Shown piece by piece: positions 26,229-35,609 of a stretch of DNA of 64,000 bases. The notes beneath the pieces were generated by a model. That model searched no databases, was not told where the DNA came from, and saw only the letters and a list, made by a program, of their open reading frames with translations. A program made the position numbers and the translations under genes. The DNA is from an uncultured Clostridia bacterium (GTDB lineage Bacteria; Bacillota; Clostridia; Oscillospirales; Acutalibacteraceae): contig CANQXE010000007.1 of the NCBI GenBank assembly GCA_947627725.1, positions 1 to 64,000 on the forward strand, read 5' to 3'. Each line of letters opens with the position of its first letter. Position 1 is the stretch's first letter.

Positions 26229-26896
26229 AAGCCCATAAGAATAAGCGCCTCTTTGGCAGCAGCCTGCTCCGCACTTTTTTTGTTCTTTCCCTTTCCTCTT
26301 CCGATAACATTTGAATTCAAATGCACCTCGGCTTCAAATATTTTATTATGGTCGGGTCCCGATGAGCCTGTAAAGACATAATTAACACTCTGGTCCGGAT
26401 TTTGCTGAACGACCTCCTGAAGAATTGTCTTATAATCTTTAAAATTTATTTTGTGATTATCAATCGCGGGTTTTAAAAAGCCTATCACAAATTCTCTTGC
26501 TTGTTCCAGTCCTCCGTCAAGATAGACAGCGGCTATAAGCGACTCAAAGGCGTCCTCAAGAATGGACGGTCTTTCGGCTCCGCCCGTCATAAGCTCTCCC
26601 TTGCCGAGAAAAAGATAATTGCCTAAATCTATCTGCTTTGCAAATCTCATAAGGCTTTCGGTACAGACAAGGGACGCCTTTAGCTTTGTAAGCTCTCCCT
26701 CCGGCATATCGGGATATTTTTCAAAAAGATACTGACCTGAAACAAGGGATAAAACCGAATCCCCTAAAAATTCCATACGCTCATTGCTTTTTAATCTTCT
26801 GTTTCCCTCATTTGCGTATGAGGAATGCGTAAGCGCCTCTTTAAGATAAGACTTGTTTTTAAATTTATAGTTAATTTTATTTTCAAGAGCTTCCAT
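26210..26896 (-). CDS. rnc: Ribonuclease III
   Basis: A 228-residue double-strand-specific endonuclease for rRNA processing and mRNA turnover. The catalytic signature NERMEFLGDSVLSLV is present, as is the second acidic site LEDAFESLIAAVYLDGG. The C-terminal double-stranded RNA-binding domain ends with SAEQAAAKEALILM. The standard domain order and length are kept. Confidence 0.97.
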   Translation of the reverse strand: MEALENKINYKFKNKSYLKEALTHSSYANEGNRRLKSNERMEFLGDSVLSLVSGQYLFEKYPDMPEGELTKLKASLVCTESLMRFAKQIDLGNYLFLGKGELMTGGAERPSILEDAFESLIAAVYLDGGLEQAREFVIGFLKPAIDNHKINFKDYKTILQEVVQQNPDQSVNYVFTGSSGPDHNKIFEAEVHLNSNVIGRGKGKNKKSAEQAAAKEALILMGLCEEEI

Positions 26897-26918
26897 TTAT
26901 CTAACTTCCTTTAACTCT

Positions 26919-27911
26919 TTAAATCTCTTCGCAAAGCGCATTTTCTATTTCATCTATAAGACTGTTTTCCAAAAACCAGACTGCCTGTTTAATCGCGTTT
27001 TTGAATGTTCTGGCGTCCGCGGAGCCGTGCGCCTTTATAATAGGTTTTTTAACCCCGAGCAAAACAGCGCCGCCGTATTCCTTGTAATCAAACTGCTTTT
27101 TCATATCGTCAATACCGTTTTTAACACCGAGATATGATAGCTTTGAAAGAGTGTTTTTCATAAAGGCAGCTTTAATTCCATTCATTAGCACCTTTGCGAC
27201 GCCCTCATAGGTTTTAAGAATAAGATTGCCGGTAAAGCCGTCCGCCACAACAACGTCTGCATCACCAAACGGAATCTGCCTGCCCTCAATGTTTCCTATA
27301 AAATTATAAGGCGCGTTTTTCATAAGAGCATACGCCTCTTTAGTCAGAGGAGTACCCTTAGACTCCTCCTCACCGTTATTTGCAAGCGCAACCTTTGGAT
27401 TATCATATTTCAGAATATGCTTCATATAAAGACTGCCCATTAAACCGAACTGATACAAAAATTCCGCTCTGCACTCGGCATTTGCGCCGCAATCCATAAG
27501 GAGAATCGGCTTTTTCGCACTCGGCATTACAGATGCAATGGCGGGTCTTTTGACGCCTTTAATTCTCTTAGTAATAAGAGTTGCGCCTACGGTAACAGCA
27601 CCCGTGTTGCCCGCGCTGACAAAAGCATCTCCCCTGCCCTCGTTCAGAAGTCTGAAACCAACAGCCATTGACGACTCTGCTTTTTCCTTTAAAACTGACC
27701 TTGCGTTGTCATGCATTGTTATTATGTCTTTTGCATCAACAATTTCGGTACGCTTTAAGGTGATATTATTATCGGCACAGCATTGACTGATTTTTTCCTT
27801 ATCGCCTGTAAGAACAATATCTATATCATATTCATCAACAGCAAGCATTGAGCCTTTTATTATTTCGAGTGGTGCGTTGTCTCCGCCAAAGGCGTCTACA
27901 ATAATCTTCAT
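26919..27911 (-). CDS. plsX: Phosphate acyltransferase PlsX
   Basis: PlsX makes acyl-phosphate from acyl-ACP, the first step of phospholipid synthesis with PlsY. The 330-residue protein has the family motifs IIVDAFGGDNAP, MAVGFRLL, FVSAGNTGAV, LMDCGANAEC and GVKKPIIKAHGS. It is followed by rnc at 22 nt. No acpP gene lies in between, unlike many Firmicutes. Confidence 0.96.
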   Translation of the reverse strand: MKIIVDAFGGDNAPLEIIKGSMLAVDEYDIDIVLTGDKEKISQCCADNNITLKRTEIVDAKDIITMHDNARSVLKEKAESSMAVGFRLLNEGRGDAFVSAGNTGAVTVGATLITKRIKGVKRPAIASVMPSAKKPILLMDCGANAECRAEFLYQFGLMGSLYMKHILKYDNPKVALANNGEEESKGTPLTKEAYALMKNAPYNFIGNIEGRQIPFGDADVVVADGFTGNLILKTYEGVAKVLMNGIKAAFMKNTLSKLSYLGVKNGIDDMKKQFDYKEYGGAVLLGVKKPIIKAHGSADARTFKNAIKQAVWFLENSLIDEIENALCEEI

Positions 27912-27958
27912 ATATTCTCAACCTCTTAATTCATACAACTGTGGACCGTCTGATACAT

Positions 27959-29257
27959 TTACATATTCTCAATTGATATTTTGAGTGATTTAATCGCTCT
28001 TTCGGAAAGCGTTTTATATCTTTCCTTTTTATCTCTGATTTTAGGCTCAATCGGCGGAAGTATTCCGAAATTCGCGCCCATTGGCTGAAAGTCCGTAACG
28101 CTTTCATCACTTATATAATCGCAAAGCGCGCCAAGCATTGTAACATTATCCGGTATAAAAGAATTTTTACCCTGCGCATGTCTTACCGCGTTAATACCGG
28201 CAAGAATACCGCTTCCCGCCGATTCCATATAACCCTCCACACCTGTTATCTGACCTGCAAAAAATACATTGTTATTTGCTCTCAGGCTAAAATCACTGTT
28301 TAACAGCTTTGGTGAATTTAAAAATGAATTTCTGTGCATAACGCCGTATCTTACAAACTCGGCATTTTCAAGACCGGGAATCATTGAAAAAACTCTCTTT
28401 TGCTCGCCGAATTTGAGATTAGTCTGAAAACCGACAAGATTAAACATAGTCCCCTTCGTATTCTCACGCCTTAGCTGAACACACGCCCACGGTCTGTGAT
28501 TGGTGTTCGGGTCAATCAGTCCCACAGGCTTCATAGGACCGAATCTCGGTGCGTCTAAGCCTCTTTTAGCCAGCTTTTCAATAGGCATACAGCCCTCGTA
28601 AACATCAAAATCGTGAACAATCGCGCTCTTTGCATTGACAAGCTCGTTAATAAAGCTTTCATACTCCTCTTTATTAAACGGACAGTTAATGTAGTCGCTG
28701 TCTCCTCCCCGTTCATAGCGTGAGGCGCCGAATGCCTTTGTCATATCAACGCTCTCTGCCGTTACAATCGGAGCGGCGGCGTCATAAAACGAAAGATATT
28801 CCCCTGTAAGTGATTTAATATTTTCCGCAAAAGCGCCGTCTGTCAATGGTCCCGTAGCAACAATAACAATCGTATCATCACTTATAGCAAGAGTATCAAC
28901 AACCTCATTAATAACTGTAATATTTTTATGAGATTTTATTTTATCGGTTATCTGCCGTGAAAAAATATCTCTGTCAACCGCTAATGCACCGCCGGCCGGA
29001 ACAGCACATTTACGAGCCACAGGAACAGTAAGAGAGCCTAAAAGAAACATCTCCTCCTTAAGCAAACCTGCGGCACTTTCAAGCCTTGACGCTTTAAGCG
29101 AATTAGAACAGACAAGCTCAGCAAACAAATCCGTCTTATGAGCAGGCGAACGCTTAATTCCTTTCATCTCATAAAGCTCGACCTTATACCCTGCCTGCGC
29201 GATCTGCCACGCAGCCTCAACTCCCGCAAGCCCTGCGCCTATTACCTTAAATTTCAT
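27959..29257 (-). CDS. trmFO: Folate/FAD-dependent tRNA U54 methyltransferase TrmFO
   Basis: TrmFO makes m5U54 in tRNA with methylenetetrahydrofolate as carbon donor. The 432-residue protein begins with an FAD Rossmann motif, VIGAGLAGVEAAWQIAQAG, and contains the family segments ELVCSNSLKA, YMESAGSGILAG and PMGANFGILPP. Length is typical. topA precedes it by 9 nt, a common pairing in Firmicutes. Confidence 0.96.
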   Translation of the reverse strand: MKFKVIGAGLAGVEAAWQIAQAGYKVELYEMKGIKRSPAHKTDLFAELVCSNSLKASRLESAAGLLKEEMFLLGSLTVPVARKCAVPAGGALAVDRDIFSRQITDKIKSHKNITVINEVVDTLAISDDTIVIVATGPLTDGAFAENIKSLTGEYLSFYDAAAPIVTAESVDMTKAFGASRYERGGDSDYINCPFNKEEYESFINELVNAKSAIVHDFDVYEGCMPIEKLAKRGLDAPRFGPMKPVGLIDPNTNHRPWACVQLRRENTKGTMFNLVGFQTNLKFGEQKRVFSMIPGLENAEFVRYGVMHRNSFLNSPKLLNSDFSLRANNNVFFAGQITGVEGYMESAGSGILAGINAVRHAQGKNSFIPDNVTMLGALCDYISDESVTDFQPMGANFGILPPIEPKIRDKKERYKTLSERAIKSLKISIENM

Positions 29258-29266
29258 TTTATCTTC

Positions 29267-31372
29267 TTAATCTTCTTCGCTTTTCTTTTTTCTCGGAACA
29301 GGCTTTGTAAAGCCGCATCCCTCCGTATCAGGGCAGTAAAGTACATTTCCCTTGCGCTTGAAAAGAGATTTTCCGCATCTGGGACAAACCTCATCCGACG
29401 GAGCGTCCCAAGTCATAAAATTACATTCGGGATAATTTGAACAGCCAAAGAATGACGCTCCCTTTTTGGTTTTCTTTTCTATTACATCGCCGCCGCATTC
29501 AGGGCATTTTGCGGCAGTCTTATAAACAAGCGGCTTTGTGTTCTTACATTCGGGATAACCGGGACAGGCAAGGAATTTGCCGAATCTGCCGACCTTGACT
29601 ACCATATTGCGTCCGCACTTTTCGCAGACAACATCGGTCTCCTCCTCCTTGAGCCTGATTTTTACACCCTGCATATCTGCTTTTGCTTTTTCAAGCGGCT
29701 CCTCAAACTCGTCATAGTAGAGCCTGATCATGTCCTTGTAATTCTTTTCGCCGCTGTCAATCTTATCAAGGTCTGTTTCCATCTTGGATGTATATTTAAC
29801 ATTAACAATATTAGGTATTCTTTCTTTCAAAAGATTTGTCACAGCCTCTCCGAGCTCTGTCGGGACGAACTGCTTGCCCTCACGCTTAACATACTCACGG
29901 TTAAGAATAGTAGAGGTGATTGTTACATACGTTGACGGTCTGCCTACACCGTTTTCCTCAAGTGCCTTTGTGAGCGACGCCTCAGTATATCTTGCCGGCG
30001 GCTGCGTAAAATGCTGATTGCCGAGAATACTTTTGAGCTTGAGCACATCTCCCTCTTTCATTGCGGGAAGAGGTGACGATACGGAATCTGATTTTTCATC
30101 ATCTCCCTTTTCCTCATAAAGGGCGGTAAAGCCGTCAAATTTAACGGTATATCCCGTTGCATTAAATATATAGCCGTTTGCGGAAATTTCAATTTTCATT
30201 GTTTCCTGCAAGCAAGCCTCCATAAGGGACGCGATAAATCTTTCCCATATAAGCTTATAGAGCTTATACTGATCGGAGGATAAATAAGGCTTAACCTGAT
30301 CGGGTGTAACCTTTGGCATAGACGGTCTTATAGCCTCGTGACCGTCCTGAATATTGCTTTTTGATTTATAATATCTCGGCTTTTTCGGAAGATATTTTTC
30401 TCCGTAAGTTTCTGCGATATAATCATTACCGGCGGCTCTTGCCTCCTCGGAAATACGAAGTGAGTCCGTTCTCATATAGGTAATAAGACCTACTGTGCCG
30501 AGCTCTCCCGCATCAACGCCCTCATAAAGCTCCTGTGCCGCCTTCATTGTTCTTCTCGCCTGGAATGAAAGTCTGCGCGATGCCTCCTGCTGAAGCGTTG
30601 AGGTTGTAAAAGGAGGAGTCGGGTTCTTTTTTCTGCTTCCCTTTTTAACGCCTGTAACAATATACTGCGCATTTTCAAGGTCAGAAAGGATTTTGTCACT
30701 CTGCTCCTTATTTTCAATTTTTATTTTTTCGTCATTCTTGCCGTATAGCACAGCGGAAAAAGTTTTGCGCTCGGGAGGATTTGTGAACTTTGCGTCTATT
30801 GACCAGTATTCCTCAGGATTAAAGGCTCTTATTTCAGCCTCCCTGTCAACAACAAGCCTGAGCGCTACCGACTGAACACGTCCCGCCGAAAGACCTCGCC
30901 TGATTTTCTGCGAAATGAAAGGAGAAAGCTTATATCCGATAAGTCTGTCAAGAATTCTTCTTGCCTGCTGAGCATTGACAAAATCAATATCAATTACTCT
31001 GGGCTGAGCCATACCGTTTTTAACGCCGTTTTTTGTAATCTCATTAAAGGTTACTCTGTTTTTATCCTTCATATCAAGGTCTAAAAGCGTTGCAAGGTGC
31101 CAGGAAATAGCCTCTCCCTCACGGTCGGGGTCGGTCGCAAGATAAACATAGTCGGCTTTATCAGCCTTCTTCTTCAATTCCTTGACAAAATTTTCCTTAC
31201 CCTTTATTATGGCATACTTGGGCTCAAAGTCATTTGCAATATCAACGCTCAAGCGTGCCGCAGGCAAATCCCTGACATGCCCCATTGAGGCAACGACCTC
31301 ATAGCCTTTGCCTAAGTATCCTTTAATGTTTTTAGCCTTTGCAGGCGACTCAACAATAACTAATTTTGACAT
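29267..31372 (-). CDS. topA: DNA topoisomerase I
   Basis: A 701-residue type IA topoisomerase that relaxes negative supercoils. The TOPRIM domain includes VIVESPAKAKNIKGYL and YLATDPDREGEAISWHL; the active tyrosine lies in GLITYMRTDSLRIS; the C-terminus carries three four-cysteine zinc fingers (CEKCG…CPGYPEC, CPECGG…CSNYPEC, CPRCG…C). The ATG at 31372 follows GAGAGG. It lies between dprA and trmFO. Confidence 0.97.
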   Translation of the reverse strand: MSKLVIVESPAKAKNIKGYLGKGYEVVASMGHVRDLPAARLSVDIANDFEPKYAIIKGKENFVKELKKKADKADYVYLATDPDREGEAISWHLATLLDLDMKDKNRVTFNEITKNGVKNGMAQPRVIDIDFVNAQQARRILDRLIGYKLSPFISQKIRRGLSAGRVQSVALRLVVDREAEIRAFNPEEYWSIDAKFTNPPERKTFSAVLYGKNDEKIKIENKEQSDKILSDLENAQYIVTGVKKGSRKKNPTPPFTTSTLQQEASRRLSFQARRTMKAAQELYEGVDAGELGTVGLITYMRTDSLRISEEARAAGNDYIAETYGEKYLPKKPRYYKSKSNIQDGHEAIRPSMPKVTPDQVKPYLSSDQYKLYKLIWERFIASLMEACLQETMKIEISANGYIFNATGYTVKFDGFTALYEEKGDDEKSDSVSSPLPAMKEGDVLKLKSILGNQHFTQPPARYTEASLTKALEENGVGRPSTYVTITSTILNREYVKREGKQFVPTELGEAVTNLLKERIPNIVNVKYTSKMETDLDKIDSGEKNYKDMIRLYYDEFEEPLEKAKADMQGVKIRLKEEETDVVCEKCGRNMVVKVGRFGKFLACPGYPECKNTKPLVYKTAAKCPECGGDVIEKKTKKGASFFGCSNYPECNFMTWDAPSDEVCPRCGKSLFKRKGNVLYCPDTEGCGFTKPVPRKKKSEED

Positions 31373-31384
31373 ATCTTTTTCCTC

Positions 31385-32587
31385 TCAACGTAATTTATAT
31401 CTCTTGCCCGAGGCGCTTTGGACAAGTCCCATAACCTCAAGCCGTGTAATTGACGCCGCTGCTTTCTGGCTTGTAAGTCCTGTTTTTTCAATAATAGCGT
31501 CAATATGTAAAAAGGTGTCATCAAGGCATTGATAAACAGCCCGTACATCGCCGGTCAGCTTAAGCGCCTTCTTTTCCCTTTCAAGTCTTTTTGTGCGGTT
31601 TTCCTCTAAATTATCAAAGGATAGCTTATCCTCTTTTTTAACATTCGCGTCCTTACCTCTCTCATCTCTCATAAGCTCATCAACACTTCTTGCCTTTGAA
31701 ATATCAATCGAGTCAAATTTTTCCGAGTACAAAGCTAAAATCTGGGAAGGCTTCGTAGCAACAATCGCGCCATCATCTATCAGCTTATTCGTGCCCGCAA
31801 AATCAACGGACAGCACGGACGACGGAACGGCAAAGACATCTCTGCCCTGCTCAAGAGCGTAATTTGCTGTAATCAGGCTTCCGCTTTTTACGCCTGCCTC
31901 AACGACAAGAACACCGAGCGACAAACCGCTGATAAGCCTGTTTCTCATGGGAAAGGTTGTTCTCCCCGCCCTTGTAAACGGCGGATATTCAGTCACAAGA
32001 GCGCCGTTATTTTTTATCATCTCACGGAGCGGTTTGTTCTCGTTCAGATAATCGGTACCGAGTCCGCAACCGAGTACTGCAATTGTTTTTCCACCCGCGG
32101 CTAAAGCTCCCTTATGCGCGGCGGTATCAACGCCGAGCGCGCCTCCGCTTACAACGACCGCGCCGCATTCGGCAATACCTCTGCTCATTATATGCGTTAC
32201 CTTTACCGCGTATTCGCTTGCTTTTCGTGTACCCACAATTCCTATAAGAGCAAGATTGTCTATATTCCCAAGCTCTCCGTCAACGTAAAGGACACACGGA
32301 GGATTATATATTTCCTTAAGTCTTTGCGGATAACGCTCATCGTCATAATCAATAATTGACCAGCCGTTATTTTCGCAGGTGTAAATTATTTCGTCAACAC
32401 TGTTAATATCTGTTTGCTCAAGCTTATTTATCTGCTTTGATACGAGTGAAGCGCTCATTTTCCATTCAAGAATATTAGAATCATAAAGTCTTTTTGCAGA
32501 GCCGAAATCCTCTAAAATATTTTTAATATGGGCTCCCTCGCCTAATGCCTTCTGCATCCAGAGCCAGTAACGCAGATTCTCACTCAT
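31385..32587 (-). CDS. dprA: DNA-protecting protein DprA
   Basis: DprA loads RecA on incoming single-stranded DNA in transformation. The 400 residues comprise an N-terminal SAM-like helical part, the Rossmann core (IVGTRKASEYAVKV, VVVSGGALGVDTAAH, FPMRNRLISGLSLGVLVVEA, SGSLITANYALEQGRDVFAV) and a C-terminal winged-helix region (CLDDTFLHIDAIIEKTGLT). A charged linker of ~50 residues precedes the last domain. It overlaps the methyltransferase gene by 4 nt. Confidence 0.96.
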   Translation of the reverse strand: MSENLRYWLWMQKALGEGAHIKNILEDFGSAKRLYDSNILEWKMSASLVSKQINKLEQTDINSVDEIIYTCENNGWSIIDYDDERYPQRLKEIYNPPCVLYVDGELGNIDNLALIGIVGTRKASEYAVKVTHIMSRGIAECGAVVVSGGALGVDTAAHKGALAAGGKTIAVLGCGLGTDYLNENKPLREMIKNNGALVTEYPPFTRAGRTTFPMRNRLISGLSLGVLVVEAGVKSGSLITANYALEQGRDVFAVPSSVLSVDFAGTNKLIDDGAIVATKPSQILALYSEKFDSIDISKARSVDELMRDERGKDANVKKEDKLSFDNLEENRTKRLEREKKALKLTGDVRAVYQCLDDTFLHIDAIIEKTGLTSQKAAASITRLEVMGLVQSASGKRYKLR

Positions 32588-33363
32588 CTAAGCATCTCCC
32601 ACATTGTAATTGATGCCGCCGCGGCGGCGTTAAGGCTCTCCGCTCTGCCGAGCATCGGTATTGTAATGAACACGTCGCAGATATCTTTTATCTCATCGCT
32701 CATACCGTTAGCTTCGTTGCCGATTACGCATACGCTTGAATATGAAAACTCCGTTTTATTAATAGGAACAGCACTGCTGTCAGGTGAAGTACCGTAAACG
32801 ATATAACCCTTTGATTTAAGCGCCGTTAATTCACTTTTTAAATCTTCCGTCTCTGTCACATTAATTCTGAGCATTGAGCCCATTGACGCTCTGAGCGCCT
32901 TAGGATTGTAAATATCACAGCCTCCGCCGACAATAATCCCGTCAATTCCGAGCGCCTCCGCGGTACGTACTGTCGTCCCGAGATTACCCGGGTCCTGAAG
33001 ATTGTCAAGGGCAATCAGTCTGCCGGTTTTATTAAGTATAAAATCGTCAGCCAATTTCATATAGCATACAGCAAAAACGCCCTGCGAGGTCTTTGTGTCA
33101 CTCAGCTTTTGAGCGAGCTCGTCTGAGATAATATATGTGCTTTCGCTCACATTAATCATTTCAGCCGCCCTTAATTTGAATTTTTCAAGGGCAGTATCGG
33201 TAATTAAAAAGTATTTGACCGTATATAAAGAATTAAGAACGTCAAAAACAAGCCTTGCGCCCTCAAGCACAAACAAGCCCTGTTCTCTCCGCTGCTTAGA
33301 GGATGAAAGTAATTTTTTCACGTTCTTAATCAAATCGTTATTTTTTCCTGTGATTTTTTCCAT
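32584..33363 (-). CDS. TrmH/SpoU-family RNA 2'-O-methyltransferase
   Basis: A 259-residue SPOUT enzyme that methylates a ribose in rRNA or tRNA using S-adenosylmethionine. The N-terminal substrate-binding part resembles L30e (KRREQGLFVLEGARLVFDVL). The trefoil-knot domain holds the three SpoU motifs: ALDNLQDPGNLGTTVRTAEA, VCVIGNEANGMS, and IPMLGRAESLNAAAAASI. The start is ATG 33363, with TTGGAG upstream; an in-frame TTG at 33375 lies in that site. The RNA target cannot be read from sequence. This is the first gene of the long minus-strand run. Confidence 0.93.
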   Translation of the reverse strand: MEKITGKNNDLIKNVKKLLSSSKQRREQGLFVLEGARLVFDVLNSLYTVKYFLITDTALEKFKLRAAEMINVSESTYIISDELAQKLSDTKTSQGVFAVCYMKLADDFILNKTGRLIALDNLQDPGNLGTTVRTAEALGIDGIIVGGGCDIYNPKALRASMGSMLRINVTETEDLKSELTALKSKGYIVYGTSPDSSAVPINKTEFSYSSVCVIGNEANGMSDEIKDICDVFITIPMLGRAESLNAAAAASITMWEMLR

Positions 33364-33511
33364 ACACAACTCCAAGAAAGCGTGCCAATAATTTACATAA
33401 GTTTAAAGAAATCACTGACTGATATTCAATTATTACTGTATCTTATTTTAAATTATAAATATATTACATTATAAGCAAAAAAATTTCAATAGAAAAAGTA
33501 AAAAAGAATAT

Positions 33512-33541
33512 AAAAAATCAGGAGCGGTTTTGCTCCTGATT
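33512..33541 (-). terminator. Second minus-strand hairpin downstream of the SCP2 operon
   Basis: Minus strand: AATCAGGAGC pairs perfectly with GCTCCTGATT around AAAACC and runs into TTTTTAT. It may be a backup terminator or the end of a short RNA starting in 33542–33695. Confidence 0.75.
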
Positions 33542-33695
33542 AGTTCATTATTTTTTTGTTACAACAGATTTCTTAACACACCACGGCGAATAAATATTGT
33601 AATTCTTGCCGGTAAATTATCAAACAAATTGCCGTATCATAATATGAAAATATTACAATGCTACATCCGACTATATATTAAAATTGAGCGACAGC

Positions 33696-33726
33696 AAAAA
33701 AGATTCCGACTGAAACAGCCGAAACC
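33696..33726 (-). terminator. Terminator of the SCP2/aminotransferase/transketolase operon
   Basis: Minus strand: GGTTTCGGCTG pairs with CAGTCGGAATC over 11 bp (three wobble pairs) around TTT, followed by TTTTTT. It begins 17 nt beyond the stop codon of the last gene. Confidence 0.83.
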
Positions 33727-33742
33727 TTTTTGAATATCGTAT

Positions 33743-34540
33743 TTATTTTGCCAAATCGCCGACAAGCATCATAAAGTCGCCGATTTGTACGCCGAACTCG
33801 GGCGCGCCCTCCATAATAAGCTGTTGGTCGGCGGTCATCTGGAACATATCGCCTGTACCTAAAAGTATTTTGAGAGCGGATGTCGCACAGTCAAATTTCA
33901 TACAGAAAAACGGCTTTGCGCGTTTATATTCTCCTCTTCCTGCCCTTGACTTGCCCGCCTTGACACGCATATACGCAGTACACTCGGGGTGTCCCTCAAC
34001 AGCCCACTGATAACAGCGGTCGGGGCTTTTAAGCGCCCACTCGTGTACGAGCGGATGCCCCATCTTATTAAGCTGTGAAATACCCGAAGAAAGAAGATAG
34101 AAATAGAGCTTGCATAAAAGCAGCGAAAGCTCCTCGTTATCCTCAGGCGGCTCGGCAATATTAAGCAATGATGACATTTTTAAAAGCACCATCATAAACT
34201 TAACAAACTTACCTAATGACCTGATTTTCATATTCGGAAGCTTGCTCATATTGCCTTTCATAAAGGCGTTCATCTTTTCCATAGATGAAAACGCAAGCTC
34301 GCCGTCAATTTTCTTCTGTCCCAGATATTCGCCGAGCTTGACTGTCCACTCGCCGTTTTCAACAATAAAATGAACCGCCTCTTTATCCTCGGCATTTACC
34401 TTCGCAGAAACCTGATAAATGGCATTGACGCCCTCAAACTTTTTCTTTAGCTCCGGAACATCGGTGGCAATCGTCTTGAGCAGCGGCAGCGCTGCCGCCA
34501 TAAACACCTTGTTGGTGTAGCGTGTTTCATTACTTGCCAT
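33743..34540 (-). CDS. SCP2-like protein B, last gene of the novel operon
   Basis: 265 residues, no signal peptide or clear membrane segment. The N-terminal half has the feel of an SCP2 (sterol carrier protein 2) fold: a beta stretch AVHFIVENGEWTVKLGEY, then LAFSSMEKMNAFMKGNMSKLPNM, matching the 'F-s-s-e-k-f-n-a-l-l-x-G' region of SCP2 proteins. The C-terminal half (LVHEWALKSPDRCYQW, YMRVKAGKSRAGRGEYKR, FFCMKFD) repeats some SCP2-like features around a bound hydrophobic ligand. The assignment is by eye and moderate. It is the last gene of a five-gene operon with an aminotransferase and split transketolase, and the first gene encodes another SCP2-like protein of similar size. A role as a carrier or binder of a lipophilic intermediate is inference. 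Confidence 0.6.
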   Translation of the reverse strand: MASNETRYTNKVFMAAALPLLKTIATDVPELKKKFEGVNAIYQVSAKVNAEDKEAVHFIVENGEWTVKLGEYLGQKKIDGELAFSSMEKMNAFMKGNMSKLPNMKIRSLGKFVKFMMVLLKMSSLLNIAEPPEDNEELSLLLCKLYFYLLSSGISQLNKMGHPLVHEWALKSPDRCYQWAVEGHPECTAYMRVKAGKSRAGRGEYKRAKPFFCMKFDCATSALKILLGTGDMFQMTADQQLIMEGAPEFGVQIGDFMMLVGDLAK

Positions 34541-34595
34541 ATTGATAATACACTCCTTTCCTTACTGCAAGATGATACTGACGAAAATTCTCAAT

Positions 34596-35606
34596 TTAGA
34601 ACTCATCATCCCAAGCATCATCAGCCTCAAAGTCAGCGTGCATAATTTCAGCAATAGCTTCATTGATACCGTTTGCGTCAATCTTAGCCATAGCAAGCAA
34701 ATCCTCCTGAAGTCCGATTGTTGAAAAAGCGTTTTGATGACCGAGCATTTTAAACGCGCATGCTTTACCCGATTTAGCGACAACCTCCGCAACCGCTGAG
34801 CCGAGACCGCCCATAACCTCATGGTCCTCAACAGTAATAATTCTGCGGGTATCCATTACCGCGGAAAGAATAGCCTCCTCGTCAACAGGCTTAATTGTGT
34901 GCATATTAAGCACACGTACCTTAAGCCCCGCGTCCGCCTCAGCCATACGAGCTGCCTGCATTGCCTCAAATACACAGGAGCCGCACGCGATAACGGTAAT
35001 ATCCGTTCCGTCATTCATAAGGGTCGCCTTTTTGTAATCAAACTTACATTCGTCAATATTTTTATAAATAACCTGGTCAAATCCTCGGTTAATTCTTATA
35101 TAGACGGGACCCGGAATATCATAAGCCGCCTTAACAGCGTGATAGGTCTCGGTGCCGTCGCAGGGGCATATAACCGTCATATTCGGAAGCGCTCTCATAC
35201 AAGCCATATCTATAAGTGAATGGTGAGTAGAGCCTGCCTGACCGAAGGAGGTACCCGCGTGGGTAGCGATTATTTTTACAGGGACATTCTGATAACAGAT
35301 GTCGGTATGTATCTGGTCAAGAGAACGCGCCGCCGTGAAAATAGCAAATGTGGACGCAAACGGAACAAGACCGTTCTTTGCCATACCTGCCGCAACTCCG
35401 AAAAGGTTCTGCTCGGCAATACCGACATTGAAAAACCTATCGGGGAAATGCTCGCCGAACATACCGATTTTAGTTGACTTAGCAAGGTCGGCAGTAAGAG
35501 CGACAACGTCCTTATGCTCTTCACCGAGCTCACAAAGCGCTATACCGTAACACTCCGCTGTTGAAAGCTTGGTGGTATCCGTCATTGTATATGTCATTCC
35601 GCCCAT
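34596..35606 (-). CDS. Transketolase, C-terminal half (pyrimidine and C domains)
   Basis: 336 residues forming the second part of a split thiamine-diphosphate transketolase. The pyrimidine-binding domain is complete, with the conserved Glu in FNVGIAEQNLFGVAAGMA, then ATHAGTSFGQAGSTHHS and TVICPCDGTETYHAV; the C-terminal domain carries ITVEDHEVMGGLGSAVAEV. It starts 3 nt after the N half, and its GGGAGG ribosome site lies in the last codons of that gene, so the halves are made together. It would transfer two-carbon ketol units. The neighbouring aminotransferase and SCP2-like genes, not pentose-phosphate genes, suggest a specialised substrate. Confidence 0.92.
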   Translation of the reverse strand: MGGMTYTMTDTTKLSTAECYGIALCELGEEHKDVVALTADLAKSTKIGMFGEHFPDRFFNVGIAEQNLFGVAAGMAKNGLVPFASTFAIFTAARSLDQIHTDICYQNVPVKIIATHAGTSFGQAGSTHHSLIDMACMRALPNMTVICPCDGTETYHAVKAAYDIPGPVYIRINRGFDQVIYKNIDECKFDYKKATLMNDGTDITVIACGSCVFEAMQAARMAEADAGLKVRVLNMHTIKPVDEEAILSAVMDTRRIITVEDHEVMGGLGSAVAEVVAKSGKACAFKMLGHQNAFSTIGLQEDLLAMAKIDANGINEAIAEIMHADFEADDAWDDEF

Positions 35607-35609
35607 AGT

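Larger units (their letters stand above)
33364..33742. other. 379-nt intergenic region with two hairpins, no gene seen
   Basis: Between the RNA methyltransferase start and the second SCP2-like gene I see no supportable coding frame; the 67-codon plus-strand frame at 33530–33733 lacks a ribosome site. The region is AT-rich. It carries two terminator-like hairpins (listed separately), 155 nt apart, both oriented for minus-strand transcripts. The segment 33542–33695 between them could be a small untranslated transcript or a read-through tail. The promoter of the methyltransferase operon should lie in 33364–33480, where several TATAAT-like boxes occur without a clear -35 partner. Confidence 0.5.

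Noticed and set aside
33530-33733. Plus-strand 67-codon frame in the intergenic region before the SCP2 operon terminator
   Set aside because: It runs through two terminator hairpins, lacks a ribosome site and has no recognisable motif.
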